DNA from: Triticum aestivum
Lineage: Eukaryota > Streptophyta > Magnoliopsida > Poales > Poaceae
Reading direction: 5' to 3'
Length of the DNA stretch: 64,000 nt
Assembly (NCBI RefSeq): GCF_018294505.1
Contig: NC_057796.1
Location: 271,937,832 to 272,001,831, forward strand
The first letter of the stretch is position 1. The number at the start of each line of letters is the position of its first letter. Shown one piece after another: positions 48,640 to 59,494 of the stretch. The position numbers were made by a program, and so were the translations under genes. The notes under the pieces were generated by a model. It saw only the letters and a list, made by a program, of their open reading frames with translations, made no database searches and was not told the DNA's origin.

Positions 48640-51150
48640 ACTTTGTGCAGTACAAAAACAGAAACTTTGGCTGTAGCGTGTGAATTTACATTTTTTACTG
48701 AAAAGTCAAATGGGTCTGAAACTTTTTGCACATTACTTTTGTACATTTTTTTAAATTTTCATATATTTTTTTAGAATATTTGGAGTTACAGAAGTATATT
48801 AAACCTCCAGATTACTAGAGACTGTCCTGTTTTTGACAGATTCTATTTTCTATGTGTTGTTCGCTTATTTTGATGAATCTATGGGTAGTATCGGAGGGTA
48901 TGAACCATGGTGAAGTTGGAATACAGTAGATATAATTATAATATGAAATTGGAATAAGTTTGCAACAGTACCTAAAGGTAGTGATTTGCTTTATTATACT
49001 AACGGATCTCACAAAGTTTTTGTTAAAGTTTTGTGTGGATGAAGTGTTCGAAGATCGAGGAGCTATCAATATGAGAAGAATAAAGAGATGCAAGAGTTCA
49101 AGCTTTGGGATGCCCAAGTCACCCCAAGTAAATATTTCAAGGATACTCAAGCATCTAAGCTTTGGGATGCCCCGGTTGGCATCCCATCTTTCTTCTTCAA
49201 CAATTATCGGTATACCTCGGTTTTTGTTTTGTTGACATGATTTGTGTCCTTTGTGTTTTTGTTTTTCCTTTAAGAACCATGCTAGTATGAGATAGCCCTT
49301 CATGTGCTTCACTTATATCTTTTAAGTATGATCTTATAGAATTGCTCTTTGTGCTTCACTTAAATCTTTTGAGTATGGTTTTATAGAATGCTTCGTGTGC
49401 TTCACTTATATATTTTGAGCTTGGGTATTGGTTAGTCTATATTGTAGAATGCTCCATGAACTTCACTTATATATTTTGGGAGTATGAATAATACTATAAT
49501 CTAAAGTGGGGTTGGAAGAGTGTCAACTTTAGGAATTAGTGATCCCACTATTTTGGCGCGTGTTTAATCTTAGTGTGATATTTATGAAAGTGGATTTGGA
49601 AGAGTGTCAACTTTAGTTAGTAATGATTCCACTATTTCGGAAGAGGTTCCAATTGATTATGAGAACAAAGCCGCTATCTATGATGATTATTGTGATGACA
49701 TGTATGCTATAAAGAATAATTTTAATCAGGAAACTTGTCATCATGATTTTAATTTTCAATTGGATTATGCCTCACATGACCGTTATTCTGTTGAGTTTGC
49801 TCCCATTATTCTGAATGAGAAGAATTTTTCTTATGTGGAGAGTAGAAAAAATTATATGCTTGTAGATCATGAAAAGAATGCGTTATGTGATGGTTATATT
49901 GTTGAATTCATTCATGATGCTACTGAAAATTATTATGAGGGAGGAATATATGCTTGTAAGAGTTGCAATAATATCAAGTTTCCTCCCTATGTGCTTAAAG
50001 TTTTGAAGTTACCTTGTTTTGACTTCCTATGCTAGTTGATCCTTGTGTGCTCACAAAATCCCTAGGCATAGGAAGTGGGTTAGGTTTAAATTTGCTAGTC
50101 ATATTCTTCATGATGCTCTCTTTATGTTTCAATTCTTATCTTTTATGTGAGCATCATTGAAATCATCATGCCTAGCTAAAAGGCATTAAAGAAAAGCGCT
50201 TGTTGGGAGACAACCCAATATTTACCGTTACTGTTTTTGTGTGTTAACATGATTAAGCTACTGTAGTAATGATGTAGTATAGCTTTTGTTTCAATAAAGT
50301 GCCAAGTAAGACCTTTGGGAAGACTTGGGTGAAAGTTAATGTGATCTTGTTGTAAAAAACAGAAACTTTGCGCTCACGAGATTAGCTGTAAATTTTTACA
50401 TAAGAGTGATTTTGAGTTGATTCTTTTTTCAGAAGATTAATAGACAAATTCCTCACGTCCACCAATTTATTTCATAATTTTTGGAGTAGCAGAAGTATGG
50501 TTTATGTTCAGATCATTACAGACTGTTCTGTTTCTGACAGATTCTGTTTTCATTGCATAGTTTGCTTGTTTTCTATTTTCTATGGCTTATAATTCTCAAT
50601 ATAAATTGTAGAAATGACATGGTACAGTAGGCATTGTGTGAGAACAATTATGAATCTTGTCTTTTACAGTACCAAAGTGAATGGTTTACTCTTTGTCATA
50701 CTAACCCATCTCACGAAGTTACGTTAAGTTTTGTGTGATTGAAGTTTTCAAGTTTTGCGTGAGATATCGATATGAGGAGAATAAGGAGTGGAAATACCCT
50801 AAGGTTGGGGATTCCCAAGGCACCCCAAGGTAATATTTAAATAAGACTCAAGCGCCTAAGCTTGGGGATGTCCCGGAAGGCATCCCCTCTTTCGTATTCA
50901 AAACCATCGGTATACCTTACTCATAGCTATATTTTTATTCGTCACATGATATGTGTTTTGCTTGGAGCGTATTTTCAATTTTACTTGATGTTTGACTAAA
51001 ATCATTGGATCTGAAATCTTGAATGAAAAAGAATCCTCCCATGGCTAGTTAATTATTTGACTACTCAGTGTTCTTCACTTATATCTTTTTGGAGTAGTTT
51101 GTCATTTACTCACGTGCTTCACGTATATCCTATGAGTAAATGGTTGAATG
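48640..51150 (+). repeat. Diverged direct repeats in the Athila-like interior
   Basis: Roughly 48645-49450 and 50350-51150 share ordered blocks: AAACAGAAACTTTG, GAGTTACAGAAGTAT / GAGTAGCAGAAGTAT, GACTGTCCTGTTTTTGACAG / GACTGTTCTGTTTCTGACAG, and AAGCTT-GGGATG-CCC with GGCATCCC. The copies flank the 143-codon frame. They are old and diverged; a role in RNA structure or splicing is possible but unshown. Confidence 0.65.
49604..50035 (+). CDS. 143-codon ORF of the Athila-like non-autonomous element
   Basis: The frame begins MSTLVSNDSTISEEVPIDYE and is acidic and Asn/Tyr/Asp-rich (YDDYCDDMYAIKNNF). It includes VDHEKNALCDGYIVEFIHDA and a C-terminal CKSCNNIKFPPYVLKVLKL. It is not gag, protease or RT by motif. 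From memory, similar frames recur in Triticeae Athila-derived elements; no function is known. It is uninterrupted here, but the ATG may not be the true start, since the reading is open upstream only briefly. No membrane segment is obvious. Confidence 0.5.
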   Translation: MSTLVSNDSTISEEVPIDYENKAAIYDDYCDDMYAIKNNFNQETCHHDFNFQLDYASHDRYSVEFAPIILNEKNFSYVESRKNYMLVDHEKNALCDGYIVEFIHDATENYYEGGIYACKSCNNIKFPPYVLKVLKLPCFDFLC

Positions 51151-52420
51151 AATTGAATATCATAAATCTGAATTTATATACGTTTCATATGCTTATAACA
51201 TGGGGAGTAATGACTTCACACATAATAAGTATAGGTAGTAAACTTATTGAAAGTTAGCAAACGCAGAATTGGTCACTTGAACAATTCATGAAAGAATGTT
51301 GAAGGAAGATATATTTCACATATAAATATACTATCTTGGACATCTTTTGCAATTGTGAGCACTCATTAAAATATGACATGCTAAAAGGTTGATGTTGGAC
51401 AAGGAAGACAAATTAATGGGTTATGTTTTCCTATATCCGAAACATTATATTGTCTTGGATCATCCAACATGTTGAGCTTGCCCTTTCCCTCTCATGCTAG
51501 ACAATTCTTTGCACCAAGTAGAGATACTACTTGTGCTTCCAAACACTCCTTAACCCAGTTTTGCCATGAGAGTCCACCATACCTACCTATGGATTGAGTA
51601 AGATCCTTCAAGTAAGTTGTCATCGGTGCATGCAATAAAAAATTGCTCCTTAAATATGTATGGTCTATTAGTGCGAAGAAAATAAGCTTTATACGAACTT
51701 GTGATAGGGAAGAAATAAAAGCTATGGACTGCATAATAAAGGTCTTTATCACAAGCGGCAATATAAAGTGACGTTCTTTTGCATTAAGATTTTGTGCATC
51801 CAACCATAAAAGTGCATGACAACCTCCGCTTCCCTCTGCGAAGGGCCTATCTTTTACTTTTACCTTCTACCCTTATACAAGAGTCATGGTGATCATCACA
51901 TTACCCTTTTTACACTTTTTCCTTTGGCAAGCACTTTGTGTTGGAGCGATCCGGATATATATATTCACTTGGATGTGGGTTTTCATAAATTATTATTGTT
52001 GACATTACCCTTGAGGTAAAAGGTTGGGAGGCGAAACTATAAGCCCCTATCTTTCTCTGTGTCCGATTAAAACTTTGAACGCATAAATATCACATGAGTG
52101 TTAGCAATTGTGAAAGATTAAATGATAGTTGAGTATGTGGAGTTTGCTGAATCAAAGCTCTTACATAGACCCTTCCCGAAAATGAGATGAATTAAAATTG
52201 TTTGATGACTAAGAGCACGGTTTGTTAGTTTTCAAGAAAGTTTATGATCTATACTTTAACATGTGAATAGCTTGTTACTTGATCATGAGAAGTTTTATGA
52301 GTTGAGCTACTGTTATGATATATAATGATGCTAGAAAAGGTGATTGGAACTATCATTGAGCAAACTTATGCACTTGCTAGCATTCACACTTCATAAATTA
52401 TTTCTTTTATCATTTACCTA

Positions 52421-53344
52421 CTCGGTGGCACCGGAGTGCCATCGGGAGGGGAATCATCGCCGCGGTGATCGTCTTCATCAACATCATCATCATCATCACC
52501 ATCCTCATCTCTTTTACGCAGTCCACTCTCCCGCACCCCGCTGTAATCCTTACTTGAACATGGTGCTTTATGCCACATATTATGATCCAATGATGTGTTG
52601 CCATCCTATGATGCTTTGAGTAGATATCCTTTGTCTTTGGGTTGATTGATGATCTAGATTGGTATGAGTTGTATGTTTTATTTTGGTGCTGTCCTATTGT
52701 GCCCTCCGTGTCGCGCAAGCGTGAGGGATTCACGCTGTAGGGTGTTGCAATACGTTCATGATTCACTTATAGTGGGTTGCTTGAGTCACAGAAGCATAAA
52801 CCCGAGTAAGGGGGTTGTTGCGTATGAGATAAAGGGGACTTGGTATGTTAATGCTATGGTTGGGTTTTACCTTAATGATCTTTAGTAGTTGCGGATGCTT
52901 GCTAGAGTTCCAATCATAAGTGCATATGATCCAAGAAGAGAAAGTATGTTAGCTTATGGCTCTCCCTCATATGAAATTGCAATAGTGATTACCGGTCTTG
53001 TTAACGATTGCCTAGGATAATTCCGCACACCGACCCATCATTATTCCACACTCGCTATTTATAATATTTAGTAATATATTCTAACTGTATGATAACAGCA
53101 CCTACTTTTATGTTTTAGCTCTCCGATATCATGCAAAGTTATCCTCTTCATACCCACAACGTAGTTTTATTTCTCGTTTCTAGTTGGAAGCAAACGTTCG
53201 GTGTACATAGAGTCGTATCAGTGGCAGATAGGACTTGAGAGAATATTGATCTTACCTTTAGCTCCTTGTGGGTTCGACACTCCATACTTATCACTTCCAC
53301 CATTGGGAATTGCTACGATGATTCCCTTCACTTGGGGATTATCA
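52421..53344 (+). repeat. Truncated 3' LTR of the Athila-like element (924 bp)
   Basis: It matches 47311-48246 of the 5' LTR, starting at CTCGGTGGC and ending ATTATCA. The first ~603 bp of the LTR, and presumably the polypurine tract and some interior, are missing. The flanking TSD is intact, so the deletion happened after insertion or in the template. Its CAT repeat is shorter than in the 5' LTR. Confidence 0.88.
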
Positions 53345-53450
53345 CCGGCTTAAATATCTGGATTAACATCTGCTGGGTCACCAATGAAACACCAAGTCCC
53401 AGCCGGGTCATATCTCTGGCCGGGTCATACCGCGGGGTATATCCCCGACA

Positions 53451-53466
53451 TTAGCCCCCAGTTTAA
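53451..53466 (-). other. Polypurine tract of element E
   Basis: The minus strand reads TTAAACTGGGGGCTAA directly before the LTR, placing the 3' LTR on the left. Confidence 0.7.
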
Positions 53467-54256
53467 TTTGGATTTATCCATGTTAAATTGATCCTATAAA
53501 CAAAACACAAGGACAAATTTAACAGGTTGTGCTCCGGGTTAAATATTCTTGTAAGCCGGCACCTGAACATCCTTAAGTCCCTGTAATTTCCTTCTTCTAG
53601 AAAATCCGTGTCAATAAGCCAACTTCATAATCAATTTGCCGACGTTGGTTTCTCACAGAGAAAAATTGTGAAGACTAATTCATTTGACTCAGCTCCCAAT
53701 GCTTAAAAATATTGGTCTTGAAATACTCAGCTGATCTTCAGCCGGCTTGAAAATGTAGATCTTGCCAATTTATGATTACCAAAATTGTCGGGTTATAAAT
53801 AGATGATGCCGAGTCATAATTTTTGCCGACGCCGGGTCAAAACTGGGAATTTTAAAGATTTCTCTCCCTCATATCCATATTAGCTGCCCCCAAGTCTTGA
53901 GCAGAGCAAAGTGATGACTTAAGACTTGCTTTAATATAAATATTACCACTTTGAAGAAATACATGCTGTTCATCTCAATCACTAGTCATAACTGAGTATT
54001 CCACATATGTAGCCCCTAAGTGCCGGGTTGTCATGCTTGCAGCAACCTGGGACTTGAAATTGCCTTATGCTCATAAAAACTCCAACCAGTGTAGCCCCCA
54101 AGGGCCGTGTTATTATACAATAATGAGAAGGGACTTTGTATGTACGATCATGTAGATTCAAGCAGCAACGTGTAGCCCCCAAGGGCCGGCTTAGTAAGAT
54201 AATACTAAGCTGGGACTTTATATATACTTCATTGAAAATAACATCATATAATGTGG

Positions 54257-54328
54257 CCTCCATCGTAGGGCTTGAACCCACGTCCACAAGGTTAAGAGCC
54301 TTGTGCTTTACCAACTGAGCAATGGACC
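54257..54328 (-). tRNA. tRNA-Lys(CUU)-like sequence, acceptor stem degenerate
   Basis: On the minus strand the D-arm (GCTCAGTTGGTAAAGC), the anticodon arm with loop CTCTTAA (anticodon CTT; 54294-54296 on the plus strand) and the T-arm (GTGGGTTCAAGCCCTAC, B-box GGTTCAAGCC) are all canonical for plant tRNA-Lys(CUU). The acceptor stem is imperfect: only about five pairs (TCCAT with ATGGA) form, and one or two bases are missing between stem and D-arm. No CCA is encoded. The A and B boxes would still allow RNA polymerase III binding. It sits inside a retrotransposon interior, so it is probably a captured copy spread with the element; a pseudogene is likely. Confidence 0.65.
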
Positions 54329-54779
54329 CTTCAAAATAATGGTTTGACTTGTGTACCTTGAATTTTTTAGCAGGAGCAATTAGTAGCCCCCAAGGGCCCT
54401 CTCATTACAATGTGATGAGTCAGGTCTTCAATAAGGTGAGCAAAAAATGACTTTGCATTAGCCCCTAAGTGCCATGGTGCATGCTGGCAGTGACATGGGA
54501 CTTGCATATTTGATGTAATCTTAACTTGAATAATGTAGCCCCAAGTGCCGGGTTGTAAGCCTGCAATGACTCGGGACTATTCCTTTCATTGTAGAATAAA
54601 TCATATCCATTGATAAATACTAGCCATTGCGCTGAAGCGACTTTGAAAACCTTAATCATAATACTGGTTATTGATAACCATAATAAAAATCCAGCCATGT
54701 TGGCTATTCAAGATTTGAATAATATAATCTGGTTTGAAAACGGGTTCCTGCAATATAAACCAGTATATCTATGCATATA

Positions 54780-54870
54780 TGATGCATGCTATGATGATGT
54801 AATGATGATGCAATATATGATGATGTATGTGTATGATGCAATGTATGATGATGTATGTGTATGATGACAG
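54780..54870. repeat. ATGATG/TATG-type microsatellite
   Basis: Interspersed GATGATG, TGTATG and CAATATATGATG units occur over about 90 bp; two consecutive ~27 bp units (GATGATGTATGTGTATGATG) are near identical. Confidence 0.8.
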
Positions 54871-55614
54871 AATACCTCAATGAAACTAGCCTGAGCCACT
54901 GGAATATCCTCGCCTTCTAAGCCGGCTCTCACATGACCCAATTGATGTTTGAACCTGGATAAGTTCAGATATGACTATCGAGAGTACACGAGGTCGGAGT
55001 AGCATCAAGCAAACAGGCAGGTTTAACCAAGTTTCAAATGAAGGCGGCTTTAGCAGCCCGGATCTATCCTGACTATCTGTAAGCCGTGCTCTCACATGAC
55101 AGCCGGCGTTTTAACCTTAACAAGCTAAGGATCTTTGGTGAATACACCATAAAAGATTGATTGTTAAGAGTTCGGCGGGTCAATCAGGATTACCTGATGA
55201 AGAAGCAGCTGGTATACAGGTAGGATGACCCAGAAAGGTTATGTCCTCTTTGATGAATACACCTATGTTTGAACAAGATAACCTGGAAACTTTGGTGAAT
55301 ACACCTAGTGTTCCAAGCCAGTCAAGAGGGTAGTGACGCTATGTTCTCTTTGGTGAATACACCTATGTTTGAACAGGAAGCCCCCAAGTGACATACTTAT
55401 GAGTTGTGCTCGTCGGGGACCTATGTTTGAGCTGTGTTGTGCATCCAACTCTCTTTGGTTCCTTTAAACTGGGCGTCAAGCCTCCAAGTGATCATATGAA
55501 GATAAGCCCATAAGGCAGGATACCCATGTTTGAACCGCGCATCATGGCTGCAAGTTCTCTTTGGCAACCTTTAATTTTTCTGAGAACTTGAACTTGCGAG
55601 AGATGTATTCTTCT

Positions 55615-55745
55615 TGAGCCGGAATTTTAAACCGGATTTGAGAGCTTCAGAGCTTTGTGGGAGACAGATTTCCCTTGAGCCAGATTGTGAATCGGATATT
55701 AAGAGCTTCAGCTCTTTGTAGGAGACAGATTTCCCTTGAACCGGA
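55615..55745. repeat. Tandem pair of ~66 bp units in element E
   Basis: Both copies contain GAGCTTCAG...CTTTGTGGGAGACAG or CTTTGTAGGAGACAG followed by ATTTCCCTTGA and a GCCAGA/ACCGGA ending, with a few differences. Confidence 0.75.
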
Positions 55746-56226
55746 ACCTTCATTTTGAGCCGAAAACTTTCTGACGGCCTTTAAATTTTCATCAATATAG
55801 CAGTAATCTCCGGGGCCGGGTTATTTTTTCCCTCCAATGTCCTGGGGTTCTTGAATTTGCTGAAACTGGCAAGACTTGCTGAGTCATATCATTGTAGCCC
55901 TCGAGTCTTAAGCCTACTCGAGGAGTTGGCTTGAGACTCTCCATTCTTGACCATGATATGACCAGTAGATTGCTGGAATATATTGAATCTTGGCGGGTTA
56001 TAATTGACCCTGTCCATTAACCCGTCCGGTGTAGGCAAGGGCCATAGCTTGATGGTCTCCTTTGCCATTATGAATTCTGCATAAGAATTTGCACAAAAGA
56101 GAGTAATTGTTCTCGAAGAAAGATAAAAATATATCAATAGAAACTTGACAGGATGGATTGCACCTGATATGTTTTATCAAGAATTATCAGTCGTAGGGTT
56201 GTATCAACAATGACAGAGGCAGCATT

Positions 56227-59200
56227 TTGGCGCGACTGCAGTGGAGACGGAGTTGGGTGGCTCAGAACAGACCCTCCGGGTCATGTTTGACCAGTCCACT
56301 TTTTTTAACACCCAACCACTTGGCTTTTCTTTCAACCGGTCTCTTCTTATCTTCTTTAACCAGCATAGGAAGCGGTGTTGGGAATGGAGCGGGCGCAGCG
56401 ACTTGGAGCCAGGCACGGCGGCTCAGCGCGGGGGGGGGGGGCAGCTGAAGTGTCGGGCGTGACCCGGCAAGGTAGCTCACAGCGACAGGGCGGCTCCGCG
56501 CTGTTGCAGCTCTGGCAGACTGACAAGACGGAGCCGGCGACTCACGGCGGTGTCTTGGCACGGATATAGCAGAAGCAGAGAACAGTGACGGCTCAGCGGG
56601 GGTGCCGGCGGGTCACAGCCTCGGCGGCTTCAATTGAAGGGCGGCTCAGATGCGCAGGCACGGCGATTTGGAGTCGAGGCGGAGGCCGGTTGACGTGGAA
56701 GCGACGGCTTAAAGCATGTTGCGGGTGCCACGTCCGGCTTGAGGTCGCGATGGAGAAGGTAAGTAGTGGAGCGACGAGGCCGACCACAACAAATCACGGC
56801 CAGCGACAGGCACGTTAGAAGAAGAAACTCAGGCGAGCCCGTGGGCGTAGGCGGCTCTGGGTCTAGGCAACTTGACGGCAGCTGGCCGTGGCCACGGCAG
56901 CGTCTCGGACCAGAGGCGAGGTTAAACCGCGGAGGCGAGGCCACTGTGGCGCAGGCACGGCTCGACAACGGCGTCTTCAAGCATGCAGAGCCAAAGCGCA
57001 CCGGCGATTCATAGCAACGGATGCAGGCAGTTGATGAGGCGCCAACGGTTCGATGAAGTCGGCCATGGTCGAGGCAGGGGCGGGCGACTGACCCGTCGCG
57101 TGGAGGCAATGGCCGGCAACCTGGCTGATCCGGGGTAGGGCGGCTCAGGACGGAGTCAACTCGGAGGTGGATACAAATCCGGCAGCGCAACAATGCGGAG
57201 AAGGCAACGGCCGTTTCGGAAGAAAGGTGAATGAGGACGGCTCAATGCGAAGGCACTCGGAGTGATGGCTTGAGATAAAAACCAGTTGAGACGCCCGACG
57301 ACTTAAAGACAAAAACCACACTAGCAACGACGGCGGCTCGCGAACAGGTCTTGGTAAACGCAGCGACTCGATAGGGCCGTCCTCGGCAGAGGTGCACCAC
57401 ACTGACGACGAGCGGCAAGCGGACGACGAGCGGCGAGCAAACGATGAGCGGCTCGCGAGCAGCAGTGATGGCGGGTTGAGGAGGCAGCAGCCACTTGGCA
57501 AAGTAGGTGAGATGAGGCCGGCGAGCTTTCCGAGCAGCAGCGACTCAGCAGGACCGGTAGCTCGGAGATGGAGGCCGCGCCGGCTCATGCAGCGCCGACA
57601 AAGGCGATTCGGTAGCTGCAAGGCCACCGTGGTGCTGGCGTTCTTGGAGGCTGTGGAGATTCAGCAGATGCAGAACGACACCACGACGACACAGGCGTGG
57701 GGGCGCCGCGGCTCGAACGGCCAACGGGCGACTCAGGCGCGAACGGCGGCTCATAGGCACACTCGAAGACGGCCACGGGCGACTCACGAGGCGGCTTAGG
57801 ACGGGGCCGCAACGGCTCATTGCTACCTTTTGAGCATGTGTTGGTTTTCCCTTGAAGAGGAAAGGGTGATGCAGCAAAGTAGCGTAAGTATTTCCCTCAG
57901 TTTTTGAGAACCAAGGTATCAATCCAGTAGGAGATAACACGCAGGTCACCTAGTACCTGCACAAACAATCAAGAACCTTGCAACCAACGCGATAAAGGGG
58001 TTGTCAATCCCTTCACGGCCACTTGCAAAAGTGAGATCTGATAAAGATAGTAAGATAAATATTTTTGGTATTTTTGTTGTATAGATTGGAAAGTAAAGAT
58101 TGCAAAATAAACGGCGAGAGAGATAGCTAGTTGACGGGAAACTAATATGATGTAAAATAGACCCGGAGGCCATAGGTTTCACTAGTGGCTTCTCCCATGA
58201 TAGCATATATTACGGTGGGTGAACAAATTACTGCCGAGCAATTGATAGAAAAGCGCATAGTTATGAGAATATCTAGGCATGATCATGAACATAGGCATCA
58301 CGTCCCTGTCAAGTAGACCGAAATGATCCTGCATCTACTACTATTACTCCACACATCGACCGCTATCCAGCATGCATCTAGAGTATTAAGTTCATAAGAA
58401 CAGAGTAACGCATTAAGCAAGATGACATGATGTAGAGGGATAAACTCAAGCAATATGATATAAACCCCATCTTTTTATCCTCGATGGCAACAATACAATA
58501 CGTGCCTTGCTGCCCCTACTGTCACTAGGAAAGGACACCGCAAGATTGAACCCAAAGCTAAGCACTTCTCCCATTGCAAGAAAGATCAATCTAGTAGGCC
58601 AAACTAAATCGATGATTCGAAGAGACTTGCAAAGATATCAAATCATGCATATAAGAATTCAGAGAAAAATCAATTTGCACTGGGCCTTTGGTTAATAGGT
58701 TAGTCCCAAAAATAATATAAAATAGTATATTAAAGCTCATTAAACATCCAAAACAGATAATATAATAGCATGGAACAATGAAAAATTATAGATACGTTAG
58801 AGACGTATCACTCATATGCAACGGAGCAGGTGGCGGCGCGGTGGAAGCCGGCGGCGCTCGGGCAGCTAGGAGGCGGTAGCTCGGCATTGGCCCGTCATAA
58901 AGGAGGCGGTTTAATAACTACAGCTCACTGAGGACGCAGTGGAGACGGCTCTGGCAGAGGCGAGGAGGCCGACGTGGCGGGCTCGAGAAGGAAGTGACCG
59001 GCGGCGATGACCAGCGCGACTGCAGGGTCGTCTCGCGGAAAGGCCGCATCAACTACAGCAAGCGGCTCAGCGCAAGCGGAAGCAGAGGCAGAGGCGGCGG
59101 CTTGGTACCCCGGCGAAGGTGGCTCGGCGGCGGAGACTCGGAAACGAGGCGGTTTGGCTGCAATAGAGACGGAAAACGACTCGACGCGGGCATCTTAGCG

Positions 59201-59494
59201 CGACGACGAGTGAGGGAGGCCTGGTGGCTCATAGCGTGGAGCGGCTCTGCGGTGGTGGATCAGCAAGGCAGTAGGCGACTCACGGACGGCAGGGCGAGGC
59301 CCTCGAGGCCGTAGGGGCGGAGTGAGGCCGGGGCGTATCGGCGACATGGCAACCCGGTAGCGAGTCGGGGGGGTAATCCGGCTCACGGGTGCAGGTCGCG
59401 CGAGAGGAGCCAAGGGCGGCCTACTTGCAGCAAGGACTCCGGCGGGGGCGGCTCAGCGCGGTGGCGGTTTAGAGCGGGCAACAGCGGTGGCGGC
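56227..59494. repeat. GC-rich degenerate GGCGGCTCA-type array (split by a solo LTR)
   Basis: Over about 1.6 kb (56227-57820) and again at 58816-59494, words such as CGGCTCA, GGCGACTCA and CGGCGG recur every 20-60 bp without a strict period. Long apparent reading frames here are a by-product of high GC and no stop-rich words. I see no true protein. Confidence 0.5.
57816..58815 (-). mobile_element. Inverted 990 bp solo LTR, same family as 33435-34991, TSD CTCAT
   Basis: 57821-58810 starts TGCTACCTTTTGAGC and ends AGAGACGTATCA. This is the reverse complement of the solo LTR family at 33435-34991, flanked by CTCAT at 57816-57820 and 58811-58815. Relative to the other copy it lacks about 570 bp, roughly the part equivalent to 33575-34140, including the GC-rich GGGCGCGCC stretch. 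No coding sequence. Confidence 0.92.

Larger units (their letters stand above)
46703..53349 (+). mobile_element. Athila-like non-autonomous gypsy element, TSD CCGGC
   Basis: The element 46708-53344 (6,637 bp) is flanked by CCGGC at 46703-46707 and 53345-53349. It has a complete 5' LTR, an Asp-tRNA-type primer site, an AT-rich interior with one 143-codon frame and no RT, integrase or protease, and a truncated 3' LTR. The primer site, and interior wording I recall from Sabrina/WHAM-type Triticeae elements, suggest the Athila clade. The exact family is not verified. Confidence 0.85.
46052..53450 (-). mobile_element. Left (3') LTR of minus-strand element E, interrupted by an Athila-like element
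   Basis: On the plus strand the LTR starts TGTCGTGGATTTG and ends TATCCCCGACA, giving inverted TGTCG/CGACA ends. Without the nested insertion (46708-53344 plus 5 bp) it is about 757 bp. A TATA box is readable on the minus strand (TTATATAAG, about 46351-46363). A 28 bp tandem array lies at 46508-46707 and resumes at 53345. The neighbouring base run at 53451 is a polypurine tract on the minus strand, so this is the 3' LTR. The 5' LTR is not in the window. Confidence 0.75.
53467..59494 (-). mobile_element. Non-coding interior of element E
   Basis: No gag or pol motifs occur on either strand. The plus strand repeats phrases such as TAGCCCCCAAGTGCCGG, CTCTTTGGTGAATACACC and GGCGGCTCA. It carries a tRNA-Lys-like segment (54257-54328), a ~75 bp tandem pair (55615-55745), a GATG/TATG microsatellite (54780-54870) and a GC-rich block from about 56227. 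An inverted solo LTR is nested at 57821-58810. Any coding part would lie to the right of the window or be absent. Confidence 0.6.

Noticed and set aside
56630..57193. 187-codon minus-strand frame in the GC-rich array
   Set aside because: Same reason: GC-driven openness with low-complexity Pro/Ser/Arg-rich text and other frames open in parallel.
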